Positions 36,404 through 44,492 are shown, numbered from the stretch's first letter. The stretch: DNA of 64,000 nucleotides from Streptomyces sp. TN58 (GCF_001941845.1 NZ_CP018870.1:434001-498000); one strand, 5' to 3'. Translations and numbers: made by a program. The notes: generated by a model not told the origin, from the sequence alone.

Positions 36404-37063
36404 TCAGCCGCCCAGAGTGGTGTTGCCGGTGATCGTGCCGTCCGTGCCGGACACGGTGACCGCGTGGCGGACGCCGTCGGGGCCGAGTACGACGGCCAGC
36501 CAGGCACCGCCACCGCCGTCCTGGGCGATCGCGCGCAGGCTTTCCACCTTGCCGCCCGACACGGCCGCCGCGGCCTTGGCGGCCGCGTCGCCGATGGACA
36601 GGGACGGCAGGGGCGCGGGCGCCTGGGCGCCCTTGCCGGAGCCGTCGCGCCCCTCGAAACGGCCGGGAACACCCGGGAGGCCGGGGAGACCGGGGCGGCC
36701 GGGGGCATCGGGGTGGGCGAAGCGCTCCCGCACCCCGGGGCCGTCCTCGCCGCCGGGCGCCTTCCGTGCGCGCTCGTCGCCGGGCGCCTCTCCCTGCGGC
36801 CCCCGCTTGAGGCCGCCGCCGTGGCCGGGTTCGAAGCGGAGCATGTGCGGTCCGCGGCCGGCCCGCTCGTGGTGATGGTGGTGCTCGGCCACGGCCACCG
36901 CCGTGACCCCGCCGCCCACGACCACCACGACCGCCCCCGCCGCCACCCAGCGGGCGCGCCGGCCGCGGGGCACCAGCCGGGACAGCACCACGCGCTTGCG
37001 CGCGCCGGCCTCCGGCGCGTTGCCGGGGGCCTGCTCGGGCGGCGGCGGAACGGATTCAGACAT
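36404..37063 (-). CDS. Membrane-anchored PepSY-like protein
   Basis: 219 residues from ATG behind AGAAGGAG. A 30-residue acidic cytoplasmic start leads to a basic cluster and one membrane helix (WVAAGAVVVVVGGGVTAVAV), so the C-terminal part is outside. Next come a HHHHH motif just past the helix, a long Gly/Pro/Arg/Asp linker and a PepSY-like domain (about 160-219: LSIGDAAAKAAAAVSGGKVE, then GGGAWLAVVLGPDGVRHAVT). PepSY proteins often sit beside OmpR-type two-component systems and may modulate the sensor. Divergent from such a system here. The His cluster could bind metal. Confidence 0.78.
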   Translation of the reverse strand: MSESVPPPPEQAPGNAPEAGARKRVVLSRLVPRGRRARWVAAGAVVVVVGGGVTAVAVAEHHHHHERAGRGPHMLRFEPGHGGGLKRGPQGEAPGDERARKAPGGEDGPGVRERFAHPDAPGRPGLPGLPGVPGRFEGRDGSGKGAQAPAPLPSLSIGDAAAKAAAAVSGGKVESLRAIAQDGGGGAWLAVVLGPDGVRHAVTVSGTDGTITGNTTLGG

Positions 37064-37127
37064 ACGGCTGCTCCTTCTGACGGCCGGACACGGTGCCCGG
37101 CTCGCCCCAGAGCATGCTGAGCGGATG

Positions 37128-37164
37128 CTGAAGCCCAGCTGAAGCCGCCTGAAGACCTCTTCAG
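37128..37164. promoter_or_regulatory. Phased CTGAAG direct repeats, candidate OmpR-type operator
   Basis: CTGAAG occurs at 37128, 37139 and 37149 (periods of 11 and 10 bp, one helical turn), followed by the inverted copy CTTCAG at 37159-37164. It lies between the divergent PepSY-like gene and the response regulator, 35 bp before the latter. Turn-spaced direct repeats are what PhoB/OmpR-family dimers bind, so autoregulation of both units is likely. Confidence 0.6.
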
Positions 37165-37198
37165 CCGGGCGGTGGGGCCGCCTGCGATCCTGTTCGGC

Positions 37199-37876
37199 AT
37201 GCGCGTACTGGTGGTGGAGGACGAACGGCGGCTCGCCGTGGCACTGCAACGGGGGCTGCAGTCGGAGGGGTTCTCGGTGGACCTGGCCCACGACGGCCCC
37301 CAGGGGCTGTGGATGGCCACCGAGCACCACTACGACCTGATCGTCCTCGACATCATGCTCCCCGGGCTGAACGGCTACCGGGTCTGCGCGAAGCTGCGAG
37401 CGGCCGGCAACGAGTCGGGGATCCTGATGCTCACGGCCAAGGACGGCGAGTACGACGAGGCGGAGGCGCTGGACACCGGCGCCGACGACTTCCTGTCGAA
37501 GCCGTTCTCCTACCTGGTGCTGGTCGCCCGGCTGCGGGCGCTCGGTCGGCGTACGGGTGGCCGGCGCCCGCAGGTGCTGCGCTTCGGGGACCTGCTGATC
37601 GATCCGGCCCGGCGCACCTGCTCCCGTGGTGCTACGGAGATCCGGCTGACCGCCCGGGAGTTCGCGATCCTGGAGTATTTGGGCCGCCGGTCCGGCGAGG
37701 TGGTGTCCAAGCGGGACATCCTGGAGCAGGTGTGGGACGCGGCCTTCGACGGTGACCCCAACGTGGTGGAGGTGCACGTCAGCGCGGTCCGCCGCAAGGT
37801 CGACGCCCCGTTCGGGCGGGCCGCGCTGGAGACCGTGCGGGGCGCCGGATACCGGCTGGCGGCCGACGGTGGCTGA
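37199..37876 (+). CDS. OmpR/PhoB-family response regulator
   Basis: 225 residues. Receiver: VLVVEDERRLAVALQRGLQS, phosphoacceptor Asp51 in LIVLDIMLPGLNGY, Thr in LMLTAKDG and Lys in DFLSKPFSY. Trans_reg_C winged helix at about 130-220: RLTAREFAILEYLGRRSGEV, then DPNVVEVHVSAVRRKVDAPF. It resembles CutR-type regulators. No Shine-Dalgarno precedes the ATG. It overlaps the kinase gene by 8 nt. Confidence 0.92.
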   Translation: MRVLVVEDERRLAVALQRGLQSEGFSVDLAHDGPQGLWMATEHHYDLIVLDIMLPGLNGYRVCAKLRAAGNESGILMLTAKDGEYDEAEALDTGADDFLSKPFSYLVLVARLRALGRRTGGRRPQVLRFGDLLIDPARRTCSRGATEIRLTAREFAILEYLGRRSGEVVSKRDILEQVWDAAFDGDPNVVEVHVSAVRRKVDAPFGRAALETVRGAGYRLAADGG

Positions 37877-39332
37877 GCCCTCCCTCCTCCGCGGAAGCGG
37901 AAGCATCGGCGGCGTCCTGCGCCCGCTCCCCCGCACCGCCCTGCTCCGGTGGCCGGTGCTGCGCAGGCTGTGGCCCACCACGGTCCGGGCCAGGGCCACC
38001 GCGGGGGCCGGCCTGGTGGTGGGCGCCGCCCTGGCAGTCGCTTCGTTCTCCCTGCTGGGGCTGCTGGAGGCCAATCTGCAGCGCAACGCGGAGAACGACG
38101 CGCGGCGGCAGGCCGAGACCGTGGCGCAGCTCGCCGCCGCCGGGAAGCTGGGCCGGGCCCGTCCGGCGGGCCGCGGGGTGGAGTTCGTCCAGGTGGTGAG
38201 CGCGGACGGACGGGTCCTGTTCTCCAGCCCGAACCTCGTCGGGGTGCCGCCGTTCCCGCCTGCCCCGCCCGAGGCCCCGGGGACACGGCTGCACACCTGG
38301 CGGGTCCGTCCCGTCGACGGCGATCACCGCCAGCGGGTGGTGCAGGTGGTCACCCAGACGCCGGACGGCCCGGCCACCGTCTACGCCGGCGCCTCGCTGC
38401 GGGACGCGGACGCCGCCGACGACGTCACCACCGCCGCGCTCGTCATCGGCATGCCTCTGCTCCTGGCGACCGTCGTCCTCGTGACCTGGCGGGTGACCGG
38501 ACACGCGCTGCGGCCGGTGGAGGCGATCCGTGCGGAAGTCGCCGCGATCTCCGACCGGGACCTGCACCGCCGGGTGCCGGTTCCCGCCACTCATGACGAG
38601 GTCGCCCGGCTGGCCGAGACCATGAACGCCACACTGGACCGGCTGGAGGCGTCCGGCCTGCGCCAGCGGCAGTTCATCGCCGACGCCTCCCACGAACTGC
38701 GCAGCCCCATCACCGTGCTGCGCACGCAGCTGGAGGTGGCGCTGGCCGTCCGGGACCCGGAGCTGTGGCCCGAGCTGATCGGCGGCGCGCTGGAGGACAT
38801 CGAACGGCTCCAGCGCCTCGCGGCGGATCTGCTGCTGCTCGCCCGTATCGACGCGGCCCAGCCGGTGGCGGCTGTTCCGCTGGACCTGGCGGTCCTGGTG
38901 CGGGAGGTGGTGGAGGCCCGCCTCGGCGACCGGGTGCCCGTACGGATGGACCTCGCCGCAGATGTCGAGGTCACGGCGGGGGCTCTGTGGCTCGGCCGGG
39001 TCATCACCAATCTGGTGGACAACGCCCAGCGGTACGCGGAGGGCGGCGTGGACGTGAGGCTGCGCACCGCGGGGGGCGGCGCGCGGCAGGGCACTGCCGT
39101 GCTGGAGGTCGTCGACGACGGACCGGGGATCCCCGCGGCCGAGCGGGAGCGGGTCTTCGAACGGTTCACCCGGCTCGACGACTCGCGCAGCCGTGACCAC
39201 GGCGGTGCCGGCCTGGGACTCGCCATCGCACGTGACCTGAGCGCGCACCACGGGGGAACGCTGACGGCCGAGGACTGCCCGGGCCGGGGCGCCCGCCTGG
39301 TGCTCAGGCTGCCGCTGGCGCCGCGGGCCTAG
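37869..39332 (+). CDS. Sensor histidine kinase of the OmpR-type pair
   Basis: 487 residues. Helix 1 at about 40-62 (GLVVGAALAVASFSLLGLLE), an extracellular domain of about 130 residues (FVQVVSADGRVLFSSPNLVG), helix 2 near 195-215 (ALVIGMPLLLATVVLVTW), HAMP (about 217-270), HisKA with FIADASHELRSPITVLRTQL and His275, and HATPase with VITNLVDNAQRYAEGGVD and HGGAGLGLAIARDLSAHHGG. I use the GTG inside the end of the regulator gene (8-nt overlap). The neighbouring PepSY-like protein may contact the extracellular domain. Confidence 0.9.
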   Translation: MAEPSLLRGSGSIGGVLRPLPRTALLRWPVLRRLWPTTVRARATAGAGLVVGAALAVASFSLLGLLEANLQRNAENDARRQAETVAQLAAAGKLGRARPAGRGVEFVQVVSADGRVLFSSPNLVGVPPFPPAPPEAPGTRLHTWRVRPVDGDHRQRVVQVVTQTPDGPATVYAGASLRDADAADDVTTAALVIGMPLLLATVVLVTWRVTGHALRPVEAIRAEVAAISDRDLHRRVPVPATHDEVARLAETMNATLDRLEASGLRQRQFIADASHELRSPITVLRTQLEVALAVRDPELWPELIGGALEDIERLQRLAADLLLLARIDAAQPVAAVPLDLAVLVREVVEARLGDRVPVRMDLAADVEVTAGALWLGRVITNLVDNAQRYAEGGVDVRLRTAGGGARQGTAVLEVVDDGPGIPAAERERVFERFTRLDDSRSRDHGGAGLGLAIARDLSAHHGGTLTAEDCPGRGARLVLRLPLAPRA

Positions 39333-39470
39333 GAGGTGTCGTCTCGACGGGCTTGCCGGGGCGCGGGCTGTCGTGCGGGCGCCGTGACCCGGTGAACCCC
39401 TGCGGTCACCGCACGGGGTCTACGGGCGGCGGGCAGGCATTCGTGGCGGGATGCCGGGCAGATGGGGCAT

Positions 39471-39731
39471 ATGACCAGTGAACGAGAACCCCACACGCCC
39501 GGGACCGCCGAGCCGGAGCTGCCCGCCCCGGTTCCGGAGAACGAAGACGCGGTCACGCCCGACCTTCCCCCGTCGGGCCCTTCGGCGCCCGATCTGTGGA
39601 CGTCCGAGGACGGCGAGGACAGCGCGGAAGGCGGAGACGGCGAGGACGTCCGGGAGGGCGACACGACGCGGCCTGAGGCGGACCAGACCGCGAAGTCCGA
39701 GGATCCCGAGCCCCAGGAACCCACCGACTGA
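39471..39731 (+). CDS. Small acidic disordered protein
   Basis: 86 residues, dominated by Glu, Asp, Pro and Ser (EPELPAPVPENEDAVTPDLP, then DLWTSEDGEDSAEGGDGEDV), with no hydrophobic core, so probably disordered. GGGG lies 7 nt before the ATG; another ATG 9 nt upstream is possible. Codon bias supports coding. No function can be assigned. Confidence 0.55.
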   Translation: MTSEREPHTPGTAEPELPAPVPENEDAVTPDLPPSGPSAPDLWTSEDGEDSAEGGDGEDVREGDTTRPEADQTAKSEDPEPQEPTD

Positions 39732-39747
39732 GCCCCCGTGTCCGCGG

Positions 39748-39852
39748 TCAGCGCGTATGGCGGTGTCGGCCGTGCTTGGGCGGGTGGTGGTCGGTCGTCA
39801 GCAGCACGAGGGCCAGTCCGAGCGGCAGCAGGAACAGCAGCAGAAGTGTCAT
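39748..39852 (-). CDS. 34-residue membrane peptide with His-rich tail
   Basis: MTLLLLFLLPLGLALVLL, then TTDHHPPKHGRHRHTR. A single strongly hydrophobic helix is followed by a short tail with six His, four Arg/Lys and two Pro. The strand, sense and third-base G/C (ctg, ctc, gtg runs) fit a real mini-gene, but the ribosome-binding site is weak. It is divergent from the iron-box promoter about 95 bp away. A metal-related role is speculative. Confidence 0.4.
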   Translation of the reverse strand: MTLLLLFLLPLGLALVLLTTDHHPPKHGRHRHTR

Positions 39853-39941
39853 GGGGCGCTTGTGCCCTGACGGCCGCGGTCGACACGGCCGTTTTCGCAC
39901 CGGCCGTCCGGGGTCCTCTCGGGCGCCCGTCCAGGGGGCTC

Positions 39942-39965
39942 TATAGTTAGGTCACCCTAACCGGG
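39942..39965 (+). promoter_or_regulatory. Candidate iron box (DmdR/IdeR site) overlapping a -10
   Basis: TTAGGTCACCCTAACCGGG at 39947-39965 matches 14 of 19 positions of the DmdR/IdeR operator TTAGGTTAGCCTAACCTAA, including both core arms. A -10-like TATAGT (39942-39947) abuts it, so Fe2+-bound repressor would block initiation. The start of the acyltransferase is 55 bp downstream. Confidence 0.7.
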
Positions 39966-40020
39966 CTCCCGCGGGTGCTCCGCACTCGCCCGAGCCGTGC
40001 CGAGCAGAAACCGGAAGCGT

Positions 40021-40659
40021 ATGAGACCCGAGTCCACCGCCCTCACACCGCAGCGCGCCGACGTGCTGACCGAGACCGTCGAAGGTTTCGGCACGGTCCG
40101 CTTCACCCCGGTCGACCCCGCGGCGGACTCCGCGGTGCTGCATTCGTGGGTCGTCGAGGAGCGCGCACAGTTCTGGGGCATGAACGGCGCCAGCCGGGAA
40201 CTGGTCCAGGAGATCTACGAGGACGTGGACCGCCGCGACACCCATCACGCGTACATGGTCCGGCTGGACGACGAGCCGGTGGCGCTCTTCCAGACGTACG
40301 AGCCGGCCGAGGACCGGATCAGCGAGTGCTACCAGGTGCGGGAGGGCGACATCGGCGTCCACCTGATGCTGGCTCCGGCGAACGGCCGGCCCCGGCCGGG
40401 GTTCAGCCGGACTCTGATCGGGTCGCTCACCCGGTTCACCTTCCGCGACCCGGCCGTCCTGCGCGCGGTGGCCGAGCCCGACGCCGCCAACGACAAGGCC
40501 GTCGCCCTGATGTGCCGCCTCGGCTTCGTGCGGCAGGGGGAGATCACCCTCCCCGAGATCGACCTGCCCGAGGTGTACCTCCCCGAGAAGCGGGCCGTGC
40601 TCGCCTTCATGGACCGCCCGGCGGTACTCCCGCCGGCCGTGGCGGTCGAAACCCCCTAG
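40021..40659 (+). CDS. Siderophore-type N-acyltransferase (AlcB/IucB/RhbD-like GNAT)
   Basis: 212 residues. Diagnostic strings of the siderophore GNAT group: HSWVVEERAQFWGMNGASRE, YMVRLDDEPVALFQTYEPAE, GDIGVHLMLAPANGRPRPGF, VAEPDAANDKAVALMCRLGF. These enzymes acylate N-hydroxylated lysine or diamines in hydroxamate siderophores such as aerobactin, rhizobactin and desferrioxamine. No decarboxylase, monooxygenase or NIS synthetase is nearby, so it is an orphan member. The upstream iron box indicates expression under iron limitation. The ATG follows GGAAG. Confidence 0.88.
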   Translation: MRPESTALTPQRADVLTETVEGFGTVRFTPVDPAADSAVLHSWVVEERAQFWGMNGASRELVQEIYEDVDRRDTHHAYMVRLDDEPVALFQTYEPAEDRISECYQVREGDIGVHLMLAPANGRPRPGFSRTLIGSLTRFTFRDPAVLRAVAEPDAANDKAVALMCRLGFVRQGEITLPEIDLPEVYLPEKRAVLAFMDRPAVLPPAVAVETP

Positions 40660-40701
40660 GGGGGCCGGCGCCGCCGGCACGGCGGGCCGGTGGGGGGCCG
40701 C

Positions 40702-40986
40702 TCATCCGGCGGCCACCACCTCGCCCGCCGTGACCTGGGGAGGGTTGGGGAGCAGCGAGGCGAGGTGGTCCCTGACGAAGTCGGCCGCTCTGGCGACCGA
40801 CTCGTCGGCTCCGGCCCGGTCCTCGTAGACGCTGGTGGACACCATCACCCCGTCCCCGGCGTCGACCCAGTAGTAGGCCACGAATCCCGGGACGCGGCGG
40901 AGGATGGCCACGAACCCCTCGTCGACGATGCGCCCCGCTTCGGCGGGGTCGGCCACCCCTTCGTATCGCCGGATCACCGCGTACAT
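40702..40986 (-). CDS. Small dimeric alpha/beta-barrel (ABM-like) protein
   Basis: 94 residues: MYAVIRRYEGVADPAEAGRI, then VDEGFVAILRRVPGFVAYYW and SVYEDRAGADESVARAADFV. This is a ferredoxin-like fold of the antibiotic-biosynthesis-monooxygenase type, without clear catalytic residues. The ribosome-binding site GTGAGGAG is good. It follows the nuclease-like gene after 11 nt, so one operon, and is convergent with the acyltransferase. Confidence 0.75.
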   Translation of the reverse strand: MYAVIRRYEGVADPAEAGRIVDEGFVAILRRVPGFVAYYWVDAGDGVMVSTSVYEDRAGADESVARAADFVRDHLASLLPNPPQVTAGEVVAAG

Positions 40987-40997
40987 GGTCGGTCTCC

Positions 40998-41897
40998 TCA
41001 CTTGTCGAGAAAGAGGATCTCGTCGGAAGGACGGGGCATCCGCAGCGTTTTGCCGTCCTCGCTGATCCTGATGAGCCGGTGCAGTCCGGTCTGGGTCTTG
41101 CCGTCCGGCAGGAAGCGGTATTCGTCGGCGGCTCCGGCGAGATAGGCGGAGAAGCCCGCGAGCGAGGTGGTGTCCGCGCCGGAGTCCAGGTAGTCCTTCA
41201 GCCGGCGGAACAGTTTGGGCAGGATCACCACGCCCGTCTCGTCGTCCGTGATCGATCCGATGTCGGCGATCAGCGCCCCTTCGACGGTCTTGTCCACGGC
41301 CCACAGCCCCTTCGGGGGCGATTCGGAGCGGGCCGCCCGGGCGGCGTCCCGGAGGACGTCGCGCAGGTATCCGGGCAGTCCCGGATAGAACATCGGATAC
41401 GCCAGTCCGTCTTCGACCAGGCGGTAGTTGGCGCTCTTCTTGATCAGGGCCTGGTCGACCGTGACCTCGTAGCCGCTGTACACGGGTGGGCGGACGCTGC
41501 CGGCGAAGGCCAGCGCGATGCAGCGGCCGTAGGCGTCGGCGCCGCTGGTGAGGATGAATCCCGGGACCTGGACCGGTTCGGTGGTGACGGTTCCGTTCTC
41601 GTGGAGGTCGATGCCGGTGAAGCCGAGGTGCACCAGCAGGGCCTTGGTGGCCTGGCGCCCGAACTCCTTCGGCTGGCGGCGCTCGGGGCCGTACCCGGGC
41701 TTTCTGTAGTGCGTCTCCAGCGCGTCCACGCCCTCCAGGCGCACGGCGGCCCGGCCGTCAGCCTTCGGTACGACCGGGGCGCGGCCGCCCACGAGCTTCC
41801 AGTCGGCCACGTCGTCGGGGATGAAGGGGAGGGTGTCGCCGTCCGGCTCGGCACCGCCGTCCACCCGGAACGACCCTTTGATCAGCAGCATGGACAC
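40998..41897 (-). CDS. Enlarged staphylococcal-nuclease-like protein
   Basis: 299 residues. The front third shows the SNase (OB-fold) signature: VDGGAEPDGDTLPF, AAVRLEGVDALETHYRKPGY, FGRQATKALLVHLGF, and later GADAYGRCIALAFAG, which matches the GRxLA strand holding the second catalytic Arg. The R/E/R positions therefore look present. The remaining 170 residues are a helical extension not found in the small nucleases. There is no signal peptide, so it is intracellular. I prefer GTG 41897 (GGGAG 5 nt upstream); ATG 41891 is the alternative. Substrate could be DNA or RNA. Confidence 0.7.
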   Translation of the reverse strand: MSMLLIKGSFRVDGGAEPDGDTLPFIPDDVADWKLVGGRAPVVPKADGRAAVRLEGVDALETHYRKPGYGPERRQPKEFGRQATKALLVHLGFTGIDLHENGTVTTEPVQVPGFILTSGADAYGRCIALAFAGSVRPPVYSGYEVTVDQALIKKSANYRLVEDGLAYPMFYPGLPGYLRDVLRDAARAARSESPPKGLWAVDKTVEGALIADIGSITDDETGVVILPKLFRRLKDYLDSGADTTSLAGFSAYLAGAADEYRFLPDGKTQTGLHRLIRISEDGKTLRMPRPSDEILFLDK

Positions 41898-42083
41898 GAT
41901 GACTCCCGAAGACGATGGAGACCGCTCTTTCACTTTCCGTGGATAGAACGTCACTCACCGTACATGGAGTTCCGGGGAAAATGCGGTGCCCCGGCCCCGG
42001 CCGGTCCCTAGACTCGCCGTACGCGCCGCCGACAGGGCCGTGCGCGCCTCATGCCGAGTCCGAAGAGAAGGGGAGCCCGCGCG

Positions 42084-42185
42084 ATGTGCACCTACCGCAC
42101 CGCCGCCTTCGCTCCCCCGTCCCGGTACGACGTGATCCCGGTGTCTCGTGACGCCCGGTGCCGGCTGCGCGGCCGTCACCGTTAA
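42084..42185 (+). CDS. Putative leader peptide upstream of the EF-G paralogue
   Basis: 33 codons: MCTYRTAAFAPPSRYDVIPV then SRDARCRLRGRHR, stop TAA. A good ribosome-binding site (AGGGGAGC) lies ahead. A large G/C hairpin (42244-42295) lies between it and the EF-G-like gene. This layout recalls leader-peptide control of ribosomal-protection genes, in which translation state sets downstream expression. Coding evidence is limited to start, ribosome-binding site and position. Confidence 0.5.
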   Translation: MCTYRTAAFAPPSRYDVIPVSRDARCRLRGRHR

Positions 42186-42243
42186 CCCGTGACGCGTCTT
42201 CAGATCCCGTCTGGTTCCGTCCCCCTCCCCTGTTCTCCGTAGG

Positions 42244-42295
42244 CCGCCGCCTGCCCGGACCCGCTCCGGGTGGGACGGCCGGCCGCGGGCGGCGG
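42244..42295 (+). promoter_or_regulatory. Nested hairpin, candidate attenuator
   Basis: Outer stem CCGCCGCC/GGCGGCGG (42244-42251 with 42288-42295). Inner stem ACCCG/CGGGT with loop CTC; an alternative pairing CCCGGA/TCCGGG competes with it. It lies 58 nt after the leader ORF and 79 nt before the EF-G-like gene. Confidence 0.55.
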
Positions 42296-42374
42296 TGAGG
42301 GTGACGTGTGACGGGGCGGTCGTCAGGGAATTCGCGCCGCCCTCTTCATCTCTTCACTCGAAAGGCCTCGGGCC

Positions 42375-44447
42375 ATGCGCGCCAACGGACGCCCCCTCAC
42401 CACCACTTCCCCCACCAAGGTCCGCAACCTGGGCATCCTCGCCCATGTGGACGCCGGCAAGACCACGCTCACCGAGCGGATCCTGTTCGCGACCGGCGCC
42501 ATCCACAAGCGGGGAGAGGTGCACCACGGCACGACCGTCACCGACTACGACCCGCAGGAACGCGACCGCGGCATCACCATCTTCGCCGCGGCCGTGAGCT
42601 GTACCTGGGACGGGCACCACGTCAATCTGATCGACACCCCCGGGCACGTCGACTTCTCCGACGAGGTGGAACGCTCCCTGCGGGTGCTCGACGGCGCCGT
42701 GGCCGTGTTCGACGCCGTCGCCGGGGTCGAGCCGCAGAGCGAGACGGTGTGGCGGCAGGCCGACCGACACGGTGTGCCGCGGATCGCGTTCGTCAACAAG
42801 CTGGACCGGACGGGCGCCGACCTCGACACGGCCGTCGCGTCGATCCGCCGCCGCCTGGGTGTCGTGCCCCTGGTGGCCCAACTGCCCATCGGCCAGGAGG
42901 ACGCCTTCACCGGGGTCGTCGACCTGGTGGCCATGCGCTCGCTGCGCTGGACCACCGGCACCGCCGGCGTCGAGTGCGGTCCGATCCCCGCACCGCTACG
43001 GGAGGAGGCCGGCCGGCGGCGCAGGCTGCTGGAGGAGGCGGTGGCCGAGCTGCACGCCGAGGCGCTGGAGGAGTTCTGCGCGGATGGCGCCCTGGGCGAC
43101 GGCACACTGGCCCGCGCCCTGCGGGAGTTGACGCTGCGCGGGGACGGCGTCGTCGTGCTCTGCGGATCGGCGTACCGCAACCGTGGGATCGAGCCGCTGC
43201 TGGACGCGGTCGCCGCCTACCTGCCGGCGCCCTGCGACATGCCGCCCGTACGGGGTACGGCGGACGGGGCGGAGCAGGAGCGCGCGCCCGACCCGGCGGA
43301 GCCTTTCACGGCCCTCGCCTTCAAGGTGACGGCGACACAGACGGGACGTCTCACCTACCTGCGGGTCTACTCCGGCACGCTGCGCAAGGGCGGGACGGTA
43401 CTGGACGCGGCCACGGGCCGGACGGAGCGGGTGGGCCGGATCCTGCGGATCCAGGCCGACCGGCACGAGGAGAAGGAGGAAGCGGTGGCCGGTGACATCG
43501 TCGCCGTGATCGGGCTCAAGTCCGCACGTGCGGGCACGACCCTGTGCGCGCCGGACGCGCCTGTCGTCCTCGAACCGCCCACGGTGGCCGAGCCGGTCGT
43601 GTCCGTGGCGGTGGAGGCCCGCCAGAACGCCGACACCGGACGGCTGGCGTCGGCGCTGGCACGGCTCGCCGAGGAGGACCCCTCGCTGGTGGTCCGGTCC
43701 GACCCGGAGACGGGGCAGACCGTGCTGTCGGGTCTGGGCGAGCTGCACCTGGAGGTGGCGGTGGAGAAGATCCGGCGCGGCCAGGGGGTGGAGGTCGTCG
43801 TGGGCCGCCCGCAGGTCTCGTACCGGGAGACCGTGGTGCGCGGGGTGCGCGGCCTGGTCTACCGGCACGTCAAACAGGACGGTGGCGCGGGTCAGTTCGC
43901 GCACGTCGTACTGGATGTCGAGCCGCTGGAGGAGCCGGTCTTCGAATTCCGCTCGGCGGTCGTCGGCGGCCGGGTGCCTCAGGAGTACGCGCGCGCCGTC
44001 GAGGCGGGCTGCCGGGACGCGCTCGCCGAGGGACCGCTCGGCGGACACCCGGTGACGGGGCTGCGCGTCACGCTCACCGACGGGGCGACGCACTCCAAGG
44101 ACTCCTCGGAGATGGCGTTCCGGGCTGCGGGCCGGTTCGGGCTGCGAGAGGCGCTGCGGCTGAGCACGATGGAACTGCTCGAACCGGTCGTGGAGGTCAC
44201 GGTGAGCATCCCGGAGGACGGCGTCGGGAGCGTGCTGGGTGATCTCGCGGCCCGCCGCGGCCGGGTCTCGGGCCAGGCCGCCGAGGCGGGCACCGCGGTG
44301 ATCACCGCGGCCGTGCCGCTGGCCGAGCTGTTCGGGTACGCGTCCCGGCTGCGGGGCCGGACCCAGGGCCGGGGCGTCTTCACCGCCAGGCCCGCCGGTC
44401 TCGCGCCGGTACCGGCCTCGGTCGCGGGGTCCCTGCCGCGGCGGTGA
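42375..44447 (+). CDS. Elongation factor G paralogue (FusA2-like translational GTPase)
   Basis: 690 residues. GTPase motifs: G1 ILAHVDAGKTTLTERI, G2 RDRGITIFAAAV, G3 LIDTPGHVDF, G4 AFVNKLDRTGAD. Domains II-V follow, including domain IV (RPQVSYRETVVRGVRGLVYR). EF-G-like strings such as VAGVEPQSETVWRQADRHGV place it nearer EF-G than Tet(M). It is probably a second EF-G used in ribosome recycling, stress or drug protection. It is not in a str operon (no rpsL, rpsG or tuf), so it is not the housekeeping copy. The ATG is preceded by GAAAGG, a leader ORF and a hairpin. A very strong terminator follows. Confidence 0.88.
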   Translation: MRANGRPLTTTSPTKVRNLGILAHVDAGKTTLTERILFATGAIHKRGEVHHGTTVTDYDPQERDRGITIFAAAVSCTWDGHHVNLIDTPGHVDFSDEVERSLRVLDGAVAVFDAVAGVEPQSETVWRQADRHGVPRIAFVNKLDRTGADLDTAVASIRRRLGVVPLVAQLPIGQEDAFTGVVDLVAMRSLRWTTGTAGVECGPIPAPLREEAGRRRRLLEEAVAELHAEALEEFCADGALGDGTLARALRELTLRGDGVVVLCGSAYRNRGIEPLLDAVAAYLPAPCDMPPVRGTADGAEQERAPDPAEPFTALAFKVTATQTGRLTYLRVYSGTLRKGGTVLDAATGRTERVGRILRIQADRHEEKEEAVAGDIVAVIGLKSARAGTTLCAPDAPVVLEPPTVAEPVVSVAVEARQNADTGRLASALARLAEEDPSLVVRSDPETGQTVLSGLGELHLEVAVEKIRRGQGVEVVVGRPQVSYRETVVRGVRGLVYRHVKQDGGAGQFAHVVLDVEPLEEPVFEFRSAVVGGRVPQEYARAVEAGCRDALAEGPLGGHPVTGLRVTLTDGATHSKDSSEMAFRAAGRFGLREALRLSTMELLEPVVEVTVSIPEDGVGSVLGDLAARRGRVSGQAAEAGTAVITAAVPLAELFGYASRLRGRTQGRGVFTARPAGLAPVPASVAGSLPRR

Positions 44448-44460
44448 CCGCACCCCGCCC

Positions 44461-44492
44461 CCGCCCCGCCCCCGGAGCCGGGGGCGGGGCGG
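44461..44492 (+). terminator. 15-bp perfect terminator after the EF-G paralogue
   Basis: CCGCCCCGCCCCCGG pairs with its complement across AG; the hairpin starts 14 nt past the stop. Confidence 0.88.

Noticed and set aside
42375..44447. Tet(M)/Otr(A)-type tetracycline resistance protein
   Set aside because: GTPase-region strings are closer to EF-G than to ribosomal-protection proteins, so I call it an EF-G paralogue; drug protection remains only a possibility.
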